DNA of 64,000 nt from Anaeromyxobacter oryzae (GTDB lineage: Bacteria > Myxococcota > Myxococcia > Myxococcales > Anaeromyxobacteraceae). Made by a program: the position numbers and the translations under genes. Location: assembly GCF_023169945.1 (NCBI RefSeq), contig NZ_AP025591.1, forward strand, positions 3,964,481-4,028,480. The letters are read 5' to 3'. The notes under the pieces were generated by a model that saw only the letters and a list, made by a program, of their open reading frames with translations, had not been told where the DNA came from and searched no databases. Positions 7,746-17,858 of this stretch are shown here, piece after piece. Position 1 is the first letter of the stretch. Each line of letters opens with the position of its first letter.

Positions 7746-10355
7746 TCAGGCGCGGCGCGGGCGCGGCGCCGGCGGCTGCGCGGTGCGCGGGTCCTCCGGC
7801 CAGGCGTGCCGGGGGTAGCGCCTGGACAGCTCGCGGCGGAGCGCCGGGTAGTGCCGGTCCCAGAAGCCCGCGAGGTCCGTCGTCACCTGCACCGCGCGCT
7901 GGTTCGGCGCGAGCAGGTGCAGCACGACCGGCACACGACCGCCGGCGATCGCCGGCCCCTGGGCCATGCCGAAGAAGTCCTGCAGCCGGCTCTCGATCCA
8001 GGGCGGCTTGCCAGGCTCGTACTGGACGCGCGCGCTCCGCCCTCCGGGGAGCACGAGCCGCTCCGGGGCGAGCCGCTCGAGGGCGGCGCGCGCCCGCGGC
8101 TCGAGCCGGCCGAGGAGCGCGGCCGGCAGGTCGGCCTCGCGGAGCTCCCCGAAGCTCCGGCGCCCCTGGGCCGCGTCCCGGAGCGCCGCCTGGAGCTCGG
8201 GCTCTCCGGGCGGTGCGAGCCCGGTCTCGGGCGCGTGCTCCGCCGCGAACGCGATCCGTGCGAGGAGCCGGTCGAGGGCGCCCTCGGGCGCGAAGGCGCG
8301 CGCGCCGGCGGCGAGGGCCTCCTCCGCGAGGCGCGCCGCGACCCGCTCCGGATCCGGCCGCTGCGCGCGCGTCTCCTCGAGGACGAGGTCCTCGTAGAGG
8401 AGCCGCTCCGTCGCCTCGACCCGCTCCGCGGCGGCGTTCCAGGAGACGGCATCCTCGTACCGGAGCGCGCCGGGGACGAGGTCGAGGAGCAGCTCCTGCG
8501 TCACCGCGCTCGCGATCCGGACCCGCACCTCGGCGCCGCGCCCGGCGCCCGGCGCGCGGCGATCCCCGCGGCGCTCCTCGGCGTCGACGGCGACGAGCAG
8601 CGGCGCCTCCCGGACGACGCTCGCGGGATCGAGCCGGGCGCTGCCCCCGCCCACGAGGACGATCTCGTCGGATCCGGGCGCGCGGCGCCGGCCGACGCGG
8701 TCCGGGTAGGCGGCGAGCGTCGCGGCGAGGAGGGCGTCGTCCGGGTCCGCGCCGGTCGACTCCGCGCCCGCTGCGCGGGCGCCGCGCTCGGGGCGAACGG
8801 GATGAGCGCGCGCGAGCCGCGCGAGCTGCCGCCGGCTCCGCTCGACCGCCTGCGCCGCGCCCGGGTTCACGCCCATCCGCCGGAGCCGGTCGGGATCGAA
8901 GCGGGCGCGCGCGGCCTCCTCGAAGGCGTGCGCGAGCTCGAGCAGGTCCGACGGGCCCGTGGGCGGCAGCGCCGCGCCCTCGAGCGCGCGGCGGTCGCGG
9001 AGGTCGCGCTCGCCGAGGAGCGCCGCGAGCAGGGCGCCCTCCTCCGGCGCACCGCGATCCGCAGCCTCGACGACGAGGCGCGCGAGGCGCGGGTGGAGGG
9101 GCAGCCCGAGCATCCGGCGGCCCGTCGCGGTGAGCGCGCCGCCGGGACCGACCGCGCCGAGGCGGAGGAGCAGCGTGCGCGCGGCCTCGAGCGCCGGCGG
9201 CGGCGGCGGCTCGAACCACTCGAACCCCTCGCCGGCGCCGAGGCCCGCGAGCGCGAGCAGGGTCTCCGAGAGGTCCTCGCGGAGGACCTCTGGGACGTCG
9301 AACTCGGGGCGGGCGTCGTGGTCGTGGCGCGTGTAGAGGCGGAGCGCGCGCCCGGGCCGCGTCCGGCCCGCGCGTCCGGCGCGCTGCGCGGCCGACGCGC
9401 GGCTCACCTTCTTCACCTCGAGCGTGGGCAGGCCGGACCAGGGCGAGTGCGACGCCACGCGCGCGAGGCCCGAGTCCACCACCGCGACGACTCCCTCGAT
9501 CGTGACGGAGGTCTCGGCGACGTTCGTCGAGAGGATCACCTTGCGGCGCGGGCCGGGCCGCACGGCGCGGTCCTGCTCCTCGGCCGGGAGATCGCCGTGC
9601 AGCGGGAGCACGTCGACGCCCGCCTCCGCCGCCCAGGCGCCGAGCGCCTCGCGCGCCCACCGGATCTCCGCGGCGCCGGGCAGGAACACCAGGACGTCGC
9701 CGTCGATCCCCTCGCGGTGCAGCCGGCGCACGGCGCGCGCGACCAGCCCGTCGAGCCGCACGTCCGGACGGGCGGCCTCCTCCGGCGACAGGTACTCGAC
9801 GGCGACGTCGAACCGTCGCCCCTCCGAGCGGACGGAGGCCGCCCCGAGGAAGCGCGCCACCGGCGCGGCGTCGAGGGTCGCGGACATCGCGACGAGCTTC
9901 AGATCGGGGCGCGCCGTGCGCTGGAGCCGCCGGAGGAACGCGAGGGCGAGATCGCCCTGGAGGTGCCGCTCGTGGAACTCGTCGAGGACCACCGCGCCGA
10001 CGCCGGGCAGGGTGGGCTCGGAGAGGAGCCGCCGCGTGAGCAGCCCCTCCGTCACGTACCGGATCCTCGTCCGCGGCCCCGCCACCTCGTCGAACCGGAC
10101 CTGGTACCCGACGGTCTCGCCGGGGCGCTCCCCGAGCTCCTCCGCGACGCGCCGCGCCGCCATCCGCGCCGCCAGCCGGCGCGGCTCGAGCACCACGACC
10201 TCGCCGCGGCCGGCGAGCCCCGCCGCGTGCAGGGCGACCGGGACGCGCGTCGTCTTCCCCGCGCCGGGGGGCGCCTCGACGACGACGGCCGGCCCGGCGC
10301 GGGCGGCGGCCACGATGTCCGGGAGCACCTCGTCGATGGGGAGCTGAAGCGGCAC
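7746..10355 (-). CDS. hrpB: ATP-dependent RNA helicase HrpB (DEAH/RHA family)
   Basis: An 869-residue SF2 helicase of the HrpB subfamily. Motif I APPGAGKTTRVP lies in the first 60 residues. It is followed by VVLEPRRLAARMAA, motif II as the HrpB-typical DEFHERHLQGDL, motif III MSATLDA, motif V STNVAETSVTIEGV and motif VI QRAGRAGRTRPG. The C-terminal half carries the HA2/OB region and the HrpB C-terminal domain (QDFFGMAQGPAIAGGRVPVVLHLLAPN and QVTTDLAGFW). The GTG at 10355 gives the usual short N-terminus VPLQLPIDEVLPDI; the frame is open a little further upstream but without homology. The gene stands alone, transcribed towards the ligase gene. Its exact RNA role is not well defined in bacteria. 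Confidence 0.92.
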   Translation of the reverse strand: MPLQLPIDEVLPDIVAAARAGPAVVVEAPPGAGKTTRVPVALHAAGLAGRGEVVVLEPRRLAARMAARRVAEELGERPGETVGYQVRFDEVAGPRTRIRYVTEGLLTRRLLSEPTLPGVGAVVLDEFHERHLQGDLALAFLRRLQRTARPDLKLVAMSATLDAAPVARFLGAASVRSEGRRFDVAVEYLSPEEAARPDVRLDGLVARAVRRLHREGIDGDVLVFLPGAAEIRWAREALGAWAAEAGVDVLPLHGDLPAEEQDRAVRPGPRRKVILSTNVAETSVTIEGVVAVVDSGLARVASHSPWSGLPTLEVKKVSRASAAQRAGRAGRTRPGRALRLYTRHDHDARPEFDVPEVLREDLSETLLALAGLGAGEGFEWFEPPPPPALEAARTLLLRLGAVGPGGALTATGRRMLGLPLHPRLARLVVEAADRGAPEEGALLAALLGERDLRDRRALEGAALPPTGPSDLLELAHAFEEAARARFDPDRLRRMGVNPGAAQAVERSRRQLARLARAHPVRPERGARAAGAESTGADPDDALLAATLAAYPDRVGRRRAPGSDEIVLVGGGSARLDPASVVREAPLLVAVDAEERRGDRRAPGAGRGAEVRVRIASAVTQELLLDLVPGALRYEDAVSWNAAAERVEATERLLYEDLVLEETRAQRPDPERVAARLAEEALAAGARAFAPEGALDRLLARIAFAAEHAPETGLAPPGEPELQAALRDAAQGRRSFGELREADLPAALLGRLEPRARAALERLAPERLVLPGGRSARVQYEPGKPPWIESRLQDFFGMAQGPAIAGGRVPVVLHLLAPNQRAVQVTTDLAGFWDRHYPALRRELSRRYPRHAWPEDPRTAQPPAPRPRRA

Positions 10356-10658
10356 GGACGGCGTTCTAACCCGGGCGGAGACCTGGAGGCGACACAACCG
10401 CCCCCGGGGCTCGTGCCCGAACCCGTGCCCGTGAACGTACCCGGCCTCTCCGTGCCCGCCTCCCGCGTCCCGTGGCCCGTGGGCCGCAACCCGTGCCCGT
10501 GCCCATCCGAGGGCCGCTTGACAGCCCTGCCCCGAGCCTTACGTGGAGAGCACGGACGCGGCGCGGCACCGACCCCCGACCCGCCGCGCCCCGGGGACTC
10601 GAACACTCACCAGGACCAACCGCCGGGCGCACGCGCCCGCGCGGAACAGGAGACGACC
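10356..10658. other. Intergenic region with GTGCCC/CACGGG hexamer-like repeats
   Basis: Divergent spacer between hrpB and hsp20. About 10405-10510 is a run of degenerate GTGCCCGTG / AACCCGTGCCC units. A similar low-complexity CACGGG-type tract occurs at 36670-36745. No coding potential was recognised. The hsp20 promoter candidate lies at its downstream end. Confidence 0.5.
10518..10545 (+). promoter_or_regulatory. Candidate sigma70-type promoter for hsp20
   Basis: A perfect TTGACA lies at 10518-10523, followed by 16 bases and a poor -10 (TACGTG, 10540-10545). It is upstream of the Hsp20 gene with a leader of about 105 bases. The -35 is convincing in this GC-rich context; the -10 is weak. No CIRCE-type inverted repeat was seen. 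Confidence 0.35.
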
Positions 10659-11096
10659 ATGACGACGCTGTGGAACGACAGGAACGGTGGATTCGCCGCG
10701 CTCACCGCCGAGGTGGACCGGCTCGTGAACGGCCTCGCCCGGCCCGCGGCCGGGGCGTGGAGCTACGGCCTCGCACCCGCCGCCGACGTCCTCGAGACCG
10801 AGGCGGGGTACCGCGTGGTGCTGGATCTGCCCGGGCTCGAGCCGGCCGCGCTGAAGATCGACATCGAGAACGACACGCTCAGCGTCCAGGCCGAGCGGAA
10901 GCAGCCCGTGCTCGCGGGCGGCGAGACGGTGCACCGGAGCGAGCGGAGCTTCGGGACCTTCTTCCGCTCCTTCCGGCTGCCGAAGACCGTGGACGGCTCG
11001 CGCGTCGAGGCGCGCTACGAGGGCGGCGTGCTCACGGTGGAGCTGCCGAAGCGCGAGGAGGCGAAGCCGCGGACGATCTCGGTGCAGGTGAAGTAG
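10659..11096 (+). CDS. Hsp20/alpha-crystallin small heat-shock protein
   Basis: ATP-independent holdase chaperone that binds unfolding proteins in the cytoplasm. The 145-residue product has the alpha-crystallin domain at about residues 38-140. It starts at LAPAADVLETEAGYRVVLDLPGLEPAALKIDIENDTL, passes through the arm RSERSFGTFFRSFRLPKTVDGSRVEARYEGGVLTVELPK and ends with KPRTISVQ. The N-terminus MTTLWNDRNGGFAAL and the length are typical of class A bacterial small Hsps. The ATG at 10659 is supported by an AGGAG at 10648-10652. It is followed by a GC-rich hairpin (11122-11151), so it is probably monocistronic. Confidence 0.93.
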   Translation: MTTLWNDRNGGFAALTAEVDRLVNGLARPAAGAWSYGLAPAADVLETEAGYRVVLDLPGLEPAALKIDIENDTLSVQAERKQPVLAGGETVHRSERSFGTFFRSFRLPKTVDGSRVEARYEGGVLTVELPKREEAKPRTISVQVK

Positions 11097-11121
11097 GGCG
11101 AGCGTGCACCGGAGGGAACGG

Positions 11122-11151
11122 GCCCCCGGGCGTCGAGCGACGCTCGGGGGC
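11122..11151 (+). terminator. Hairpin downstream of hsp20
   Basis: GCCCCCGGGCGTC pairs with GACGCTCGGGGGC across a 4-base loop, a 13-bp stem with one G-U pair. There is no clear T-run after it, so termination is inferred from stem strength and position. The core CCCCGGGCGTC/GACGCTCGGGG is shared with the hairpin at 12170-12203. Confidence 0.55.
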
Positions 11152-11270
11152 TCCGCCGCGTTCACGGAGAGCGCGCGTGGCCCTCTGCGGCGTCACGCCG
11201 CGGCCTCTCCCCGAACCGAGTGACCGCGGACGGGCTCCAAGCCGCCGAGCACACACGCTCGGAGGGCACC

Positions 11271-12155
11271 ATGACCTGGAGATCCATCTGTGCGGCCGCG
11301 CTCGTCGCGGCCGCCGGGGCGGCGACCGCCGCGGACGCGCCACGCCTCAAGCCGTTCGTGCTCGCCTCGCGCGGCGCCGGCGAGGTGCCGGCCGCCGCCG
11401 CCGCGGTGAAGGCGAAGCTCTCCGCCGCGGGGTTCGAGCTGGTCGGGGAGTACGCGCCCTACGACGGCGCCGTGGTGCTCGCGGTGACGAGCGCCGACCT
11501 CCGCGCGGCTGCGGCGCAGAACCGGTTCGGCGGGTACGGCGCCGCCCAGCGCGTCTCCGTGACGAAGGTGTCGGACGAGGTGCAGGTCGCGTACACGAAC
11601 CCCGTCTACATGGCGGCCGCCTACCGCATGAAGGCGGATCTCTCGCCCGTCGCCGCCGCGCTCGGGTCCGCCCTCGGACGCCTCGAGGAGTTCGGGCCGG
11701 GCGACGGCCGCACCGCGAAGGACCTCCGCGGGTACCACTACACGCTCGGGATGCCGTACTTCGACGAGCCCTGGAAGCTCGGCGCGTTCGCGTCGCAGGC
11801 GGACGCGATCGCGGCGGTGGAGGCCGGCCTCGCGGCGGGGAGGGGCGGCACGCGCAAGGTCTACCGGATCGACCTGCCCGGCGCGGACGAGAGCGTCTTC
11901 GGCGTCGCCCTCTCCGACGGCTGCGGCGGCGACGGCAGCGTGATGCGCGAGATCGACTTCAAGCCGCTCCGCTCCACGGGGCACCTGCCGTACGAGCTCG
12001 TGGTGTCGAAGGGGCAGGTGCTCGCGCTGCACGCGAAGTTCCGGATCGCCGTGAACTTCCCGGACCTCTCGATGATGGGCAGCCACAGCTTCATGAACAT
12101 CCGCTGCGCGCCGGACTCGATCGAGGGGGCGCTGCGGAAGGTCGTCGGCCGGTAA
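11271..12155 (+). CDS. Exported protein of unknown function
   Basis: A 294-residue protein starting with a clear Sec signal peptide (MTWRSICAAALVAAAGAATA, cleavage probably after ATA). The mature part begins APRLKPFVLASRGAGEVPAAAAAV. It looks like two alpha/beta repeats: residues 25-170, including FELVGEYAPYDGAVVLAV, and residues 170-294. The C-terminal half contains VFGVALSDGCGG and AVNFPDLSMMGSHSFMNI, which resembles nothing I can name with confidence. The ATG at 11271 is chosen because it follows GGAGG at a good distance and gives the signal peptide; an upstream in-frame start at 11220 would bury it. The location is periplasm or outside the cell. It is monocistronic, with a terminator hairpin just after the stop. 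Confidence 0.75.
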   Translation: MTWRSICAAALVAAAGAATAADAPRLKPFVLASRGAGEVPAAAAAVKAKLSAAGFELVGEYAPYDGAVVLAVTSADLRAAAAQNRFGGYGAAQRVSVTKVSDEVQVAYTNPVYMAAAYRMKADLSPVAAALGSALGRLEEFGPGDGRTAKDLRGYHYTLGMPYFDEPWKLGAFASQADAIAAVEAGLAAGRGGTRKVYRIDLPGADESVFGVALSDGCGGDGSVMREIDFKPLRSTGHLPYELVVSKGQVLALHAKFRIAVNFPDLSMMGSHSFMNIRCAPDSIEGALRKVVGR

Positions 12156-12169
12156 CGGCCGTGAACGGA

Positions 12170-12203
12170 GAGGCCCCGGGCGTCCAGGGACGCTCGGGGC
12201 CTC
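12170..12203. terminator. Terminator hairpin between the exported-protein gene and clpA
   Basis: A 16-bp stem with one G-U pair (GAGGCCCCGGGCGTCC with its complement ending GGGGCCTC) and a minimal loop, followed on the plus strand by the T-rich TTCCTTC. It lies between two convergent genes and may serve both. The core is the same as in the hairpin after hsp20. Confidence 0.7.
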
Positions 12204-12236
12204 TTCCTTCGCGTCGTCGTCGAAGTCGCCCGCTCC

Positions 12237-14543
<2,307 letters not shown>

Positions 14544-14545
14544 CG

Positions 14546-14872
14546 CTACTCCGGCTCGATCGTCACGAGGAGCGGGTACTCCGCCTCGCGCGCCAGCTCC
14601 GTGGTCTTCTTCGCCTTCGTCTCCGCGATCTCGTAGGGATAGATACCCGCGACGCCGACGCCGTGCATGTGAACGTGCAGCATGATGCGGTGCGCGGACT
14701 CCGCGTCGTGGTTGAAGACCGTGATCAGCACCCAGTCGACGAACTCCTGGGTGGTGTAGTCGTCGTTGTGCAGCAGAACCCTGTAGAGCGGGGGCCGCTT
14801 CGTCTCCTTCTCGGTCTTCGTCTTGGGGACGACGACGTCGGTGCCGTCCCCGGGACGGGCGCGCTCGGCCAT
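14546..14872 (-). CDS. clpS: ATP-dependent Clp protease adaptor ClpS
   Basis: Adaptor that delivers N-degron proteins to ClpA. The 108-residue product has a disordered N-terminal extension (about 1-27, Lys/Glu rich) followed by the ClpS fold: YRVLLHNDDYTTQEFVDWVLITVF, with the conserved HNDDYT that contacts the substrate N-terminus. The sequence HRIMLHVHMHGVGVAGIYPYEIAETK follows, and it ends in the typical EAEYPLLVTIEPE. The ATG at 14872 gives MAERARPGDG. A TACAAT (-10-like) on the minus strand at 14887-14882 would place the transcript start very close to the ATG, suggesting a short or absent leader. Confidence 0.95.
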   Translation of the reverse strand: MAERARPGDGTDVVVPKTKTEKETKRPPLYRVLLHNDDYTTQEFVDWVLITVFNHDAESAHRIMLHVHMHGVGVAGIYPYEIAETKAKKTTELAREAEYPLLVTIEPE

Positions 14873-14881
14873 GGTGCGGTC

Positions 14882-14887
14882 ATTGTA
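14882..14887 (-). promoter_or_regulatory. Candidate -10 element of the clpS-clpA operon
   Basis: TACAAT on the minus strand, a 5/6 match to TATAAT, ends about 10 bases before the clpS ATG. No convincing -35 was seen. If used, the mRNA would have almost no leader. Confidence 0.35.
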
Positions 14888-15011
14888 ACGGACCCGCGGA
14901 CGGGCGGCGGCGAGCGCCGGCCCGGTCGACGGGCGCGGTCCCCGGCGGGGCGCACCCCGCCCACGAGACGGCGCACCGCGCCGTCGCGCGGCGCCCCGGT
15001 AAGATGCGTGG

Positions 15012-16970
15012 ATGACGACCGCCCTCCTGCTCGCGCTCGCCCTCGCCGCCGAGACCCCCGCGTCGACCCTCGACGTCGCTCCCGTCCCCGGCCGGCCGAA
15101 CCTGCTGCAGCTCGGAGTCCCGCCCGTTCCGCCCGAGCTCGCGGCGCGGCTGAACCAGTACCAGAACGTCCGCGCGGCGAGCCTCATGGACGTCGCGGAC
15201 GACGGCAGCGCGCTCCTCGTCCGGACCCGCTTCGGCAACACGAGCCAGCTGCACGTCGTGACGCGGCCGCTGGGGATGCGCGAGCAGATCACGTTCGGCG
15301 ACGAGCCGGTGCTCGAGGCGCGGTTCGCGGCCGGCGACCCGCGGACGGTGTACTACCTGCAGGACAAGGGCGGCGGCGAGTTCTACCAGCTCTACCGCCT
15401 CGACCGGCGAACCGGCCGGTCGGCGCTGCTCACCGACGGGAAGAGCCGGCACGAGGCGCTGGTCGTCTCGCCGACCGGGCGGCACCTCGCGTGGGCCGGC
15501 ACGGACCGGAACGGGAAGGACTCCGACGTCTACGTCGCGTCCACCACGACCCGGCGGCAGGCGCGCGTCGTCGAGGGCAGCGGGACGTTCACCCCGGTCG
15601 CGTTCTCGCGGGACGGGCTGCACCTCCTCGTCCTGCAGTTCCGGTCGATCGCGGACGCGGACCTCATCCTGGTGACGCTCGGGGAGGACGGTTCCATCGG
15701 CACCTCGGGCCCGCCGCGGCGCCTCCTCGAGCACGCCGGGATCCGCGGCGCCGCGTTCGCGCCGGACGGCGCGAGCGTGCTCGTCGCGTCCGACCTCGGG
15801 AGCGGGGACTGGGTGAAGCTGCGCTCCTTCCCCGTCCGCGATGGCCCGCGGGGTGCGCCCTTCCCGGCGGGCGCGTGGGACGTCGAGGCGCTCGAGCTGG
15901 CGCCCGACGGGCGGCTCGCCTTCACGGTGAACGAGGACGGGTACTCGCGCCTGTACGTGGCGGACGGGCCCGGCGCCCCGCCGCGCCGCATCGAGATCCC
16001 GGCCGGCGAGGTGACGCGCCTCGTGTTCCCGCGGGGCCGGAAGGACCTGCTCGCGCTGTCGGTGATGACCGCCACCGCGCCCGAGGACGCGTACGTGGTG
16101 AGCCTCCGCACCGGGAAGGCGGAGCGGTGGACGCGCTCCGAGGTGGGCGGCCTCGATCCCGCGACCTTCGTCGCGCCCGAGCTGGTCCGGTACCCGTCGA
16201 CGGACGGGATCACGGTGCCGGCGTTCCTGTACCGGCCGCCCGGGGGCGCGCGCCGGCCGGTGATCATCGACTGGCACGGCGGGCCCGAGGGGCAGAACCG
16301 CCCGGTGCTGAAGCCCACCGTGCAGTACCTCGTCACCGAGCTCGGGTTCGCCGTGCTCCAGCCGAACGTGCGCGGCTCGGACGGCTACGGGAAGGCGTAC
16401 CTCGCCGCCGACGACGGCGTGAAGCGCGAGGCGTCGCTCGCCGACATCGGCGCGACCCTGGACTTCATCGGGAAGGATCCGCGGCTCGACGCCGGGCGCG
16501 TCGCGTCCTGGGGCGGGTCGTACGGTGGGTACATGGTGCTCGCCTCGCTCGTCTTCCAGCCGGCGCGGATCCGCGCCGGCGTGGACGTCGTCGGCATCAG
16601 CTCGCTCCCGACGTTCCTCGAGTCGACCCAGGCGTACCGCCGCGATCTCCGCCGCGCCGAGTACGGCGACGAGCGGATCCCGGAGGTCCGGGCGGTGCAG
16701 GAGCGCATCTCGCCCCTGAACCACGCGGACCTCCTCCGGGCGCCGCTGCTCGTCATCCAGGGCAGGAACGATCCGCGCGTCCCGCAGTCCGAGGCCGAGC
16801 AGATCGTGAAGGCCGTCCGGGCGAACGGGAAGGAGGTCTGGTACCTCCTCGCCCTCGACGAGGGTCACGGGTTCCAGAAGAAGGAGAACCGGGACGTGGC
16901 GACGGCGGTCACGATCCTGTTCCTCGAGAGGATGCTCCGCGAGACCGCGGAGCCGGCTCCGGTGCGGTGA
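15012..16970 (+). CDS. S9 family prolyl oligopeptidase-type serine peptidase
   Basis: A 652-residue serine peptidase of the prolyl-oligopeptidase/acylaminoacyl-peptidase family. The N-terminus is hydrophobic (MTTALLLALALAAETPAS), a short signal peptide suggesting export. Residues 35-400 form WD40/beta-propeller-like repeats (LVVSPTGRHLAWAG, VAFSRDGLHLLV, AFAPDGASVLVASD). The C-terminal alpha/beta-hydrolase domain carries IIDWHGGPEGQ (oxyanion region) and the nucleophile Ser503 in WGGSYGGYM. Asp587 lies in GRNDPRVP and His619 in DEGHGF. All three catalytic residues are present. The ATG at 15012 has no Shine-Dalgarno; a TAAGAT at 15000-15005 could act as -10 for a leaderless message. It probably acts in the periplasm on peptides. 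Confidence 0.9.
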   Translation: MTTALLLALALAAETPASTLDVAPVPGRPNLLQLGVPPVPPELAARLNQYQNVRAASLMDVADDGSALLVRTRFGNTSQLHVVTRPLGMREQITFGDEPVLEARFAAGDPRTVYYLQDKGGGEFYQLYRLDRRTGRSALLTDGKSRHEALVVSPTGRHLAWAGTDRNGKDSDVYVASTTTRRQARVVEGSGTFTPVAFSRDGLHLLVLQFRSIADADLILVTLGEDGSIGTSGPPRRLLEHAGIRGAAFAPDGASVLVASDLGSGDWVKLRSFPVRDGPRGAPFPAGAWDVEALELAPDGRLAFTVNEDGYSRLYVADGPGAPPRRIEIPAGEVTRLVFPRGRKDLLALSVMTATAPEDAYVVSLRTGKAERWTRSEVGGLDPATFVAPELVRYPSTDGITVPAFLYRPPGGARRPVIIDWHGGPEGQNRPVLKPTVQYLVTELGFAVLQPNVRGSDGYGKAYLAADDGVKREASLADIGATLDFIGKDPRLDAGRVASWGGSYGGYMVLASLVFQPARIRAGVDVVGISSLPTFLESTQAYRRDLRRAEYGDERIPEVRAVQERISPLNHADLLRAPLLVIQGRNDPRVPQSEAEQIVKAVRANGKEVWYLLALDEGHGFQKKENRDVATAVTILFLERMLRETAEPAPVR

Positions 16971-16980
16971 GCGAGGCGCC

Positions 16981-17679
16981 CTACGGGGGCGCCGTCGCGT
17001 CGAGGTCCCACCGCCCGCGCCACGTCGGCGCCGCGAGCGCCGCCTCGAGCCGCGCGAGGAACTGGGCGCGCGGGATCTCCCGTGCGCCGAAGCGGACGAG
17101 GTGCTCGGTCCGGACCTGGCAGTCGACCAGCTGGACGGCCCACCCCCGGAGCCACTCGACGCCGCGGACGAACGCGACCTTCGAGGCGTCCGGCCGGTCC
17201 GCGAACATGGACTCGCCGAAGAACGCCGCGCCGAGCGACACTCCGTAGAGGCCGCCCGCGAGCGCCTCGCCTTCCCAGGCCTCGAAGGAGTGGGCGAACC
17301 CGAGCGCGTGGAGGCGCTCGTACGCCGCGACCATCTCGTCGGTGATCCACGTGCCGTCTTGCCCCGGCCGCTCCTGTCCGGCGCACCGGCGGATCACGTC
17401 GCCGAACGCCGCGTCGGCGGTCACCCGGTAGGCGCCGCGCCGGATCGTGCGCGCGAGCGAGCGCGGGACGTGGAGCGCGGGCGGGTCGAGCACGAGGCGC
17501 GGATCCGGAGACCACCACAGGATCGGCGTGCCCTCGCTGAACCAGGGGAAGATCCCCTCGGCGTAGGCGGTGAGCAGCCGCTCCGGCGAGAGGTCCCCGC
17601 CCACGGCGAGGAGCCCATCGGGCTCCGCGTGCGCGGGATCGGGGAACACGGGCTCGCGGGGCAGGCGGTAGATCGGCAC
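16981..17679 (-). CDS. aat: Leucyl/phenylalanyl-tRNA--protein transferase
   Basis: Transfers Leu or Phe from aminoacyl-tRNA to proteins with N-terminal Lys/Arg, making N-degrons for ClpS-ClpAP. The 232-residue product has the family blocks FPDPAHAEPDGLLAVGGDLSPERLLTAY, EGIFPWF, ILWWSPDPR, GTWITDEMVAAYERLH, GFAHSFEAWEGEALAGGLYG, GAAFFGESMF and VQLVDCQV. The GTG at 17679 gives VPIYRLPREPVFPDP, matching where the family starts; no good Shine-Dalgarno precedes it. The gene lies 2.1 kb from clpS-clpA, so N-end-rule components are loosely clustered. It converges with the S9 peptidase gene with a 10-base gap. Confidence 0.95.
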   Translation of the reverse strand: MPIYRLPREPVFPDPAHAEPDGLLAVGGDLSPERLLTAYAEGIFPWFSEGTPILWWSPDPRLVLDPPALHVPRSLARTIRRGAYRVTADAAFGDVIRRCAGQERPGQDGTWITDEMVAAYERLHALGFAHSFEAWEGEALAGGLYGVSLGAAFFGESMFADRPDASKVAFVRGVEWLRGWAVQLVDCQVRTEHLVRFGAREIPRAQFLARLEAALAAPTWRGRWDLDATAPP

Positions 17680-17858
17680 TGGAGGGGAGCATACCGGCGG
17701 ACGGCCGGAGCACAACCCGGACCGCTCCCGGACGGCGCGGGACGGCCTCGCGCGGCGGGCGGCCGGCGGTCCGCCCCGGTCCGGCTCGCCCCGCGCGCCG
17801 TCCGCTGCCGTGCGCCGCCGCGGTGTCGACGTTTCCGCTTTCCCTGAACGGAGGCGAC

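Noticed and set aside
10405..10510. Possible CRISPR or direct-repeat array upstream of hsp20
   Set aside because: Units are short (6-9 bases), degenerate and without spacers of regular length. It is a simple-sequence tract.
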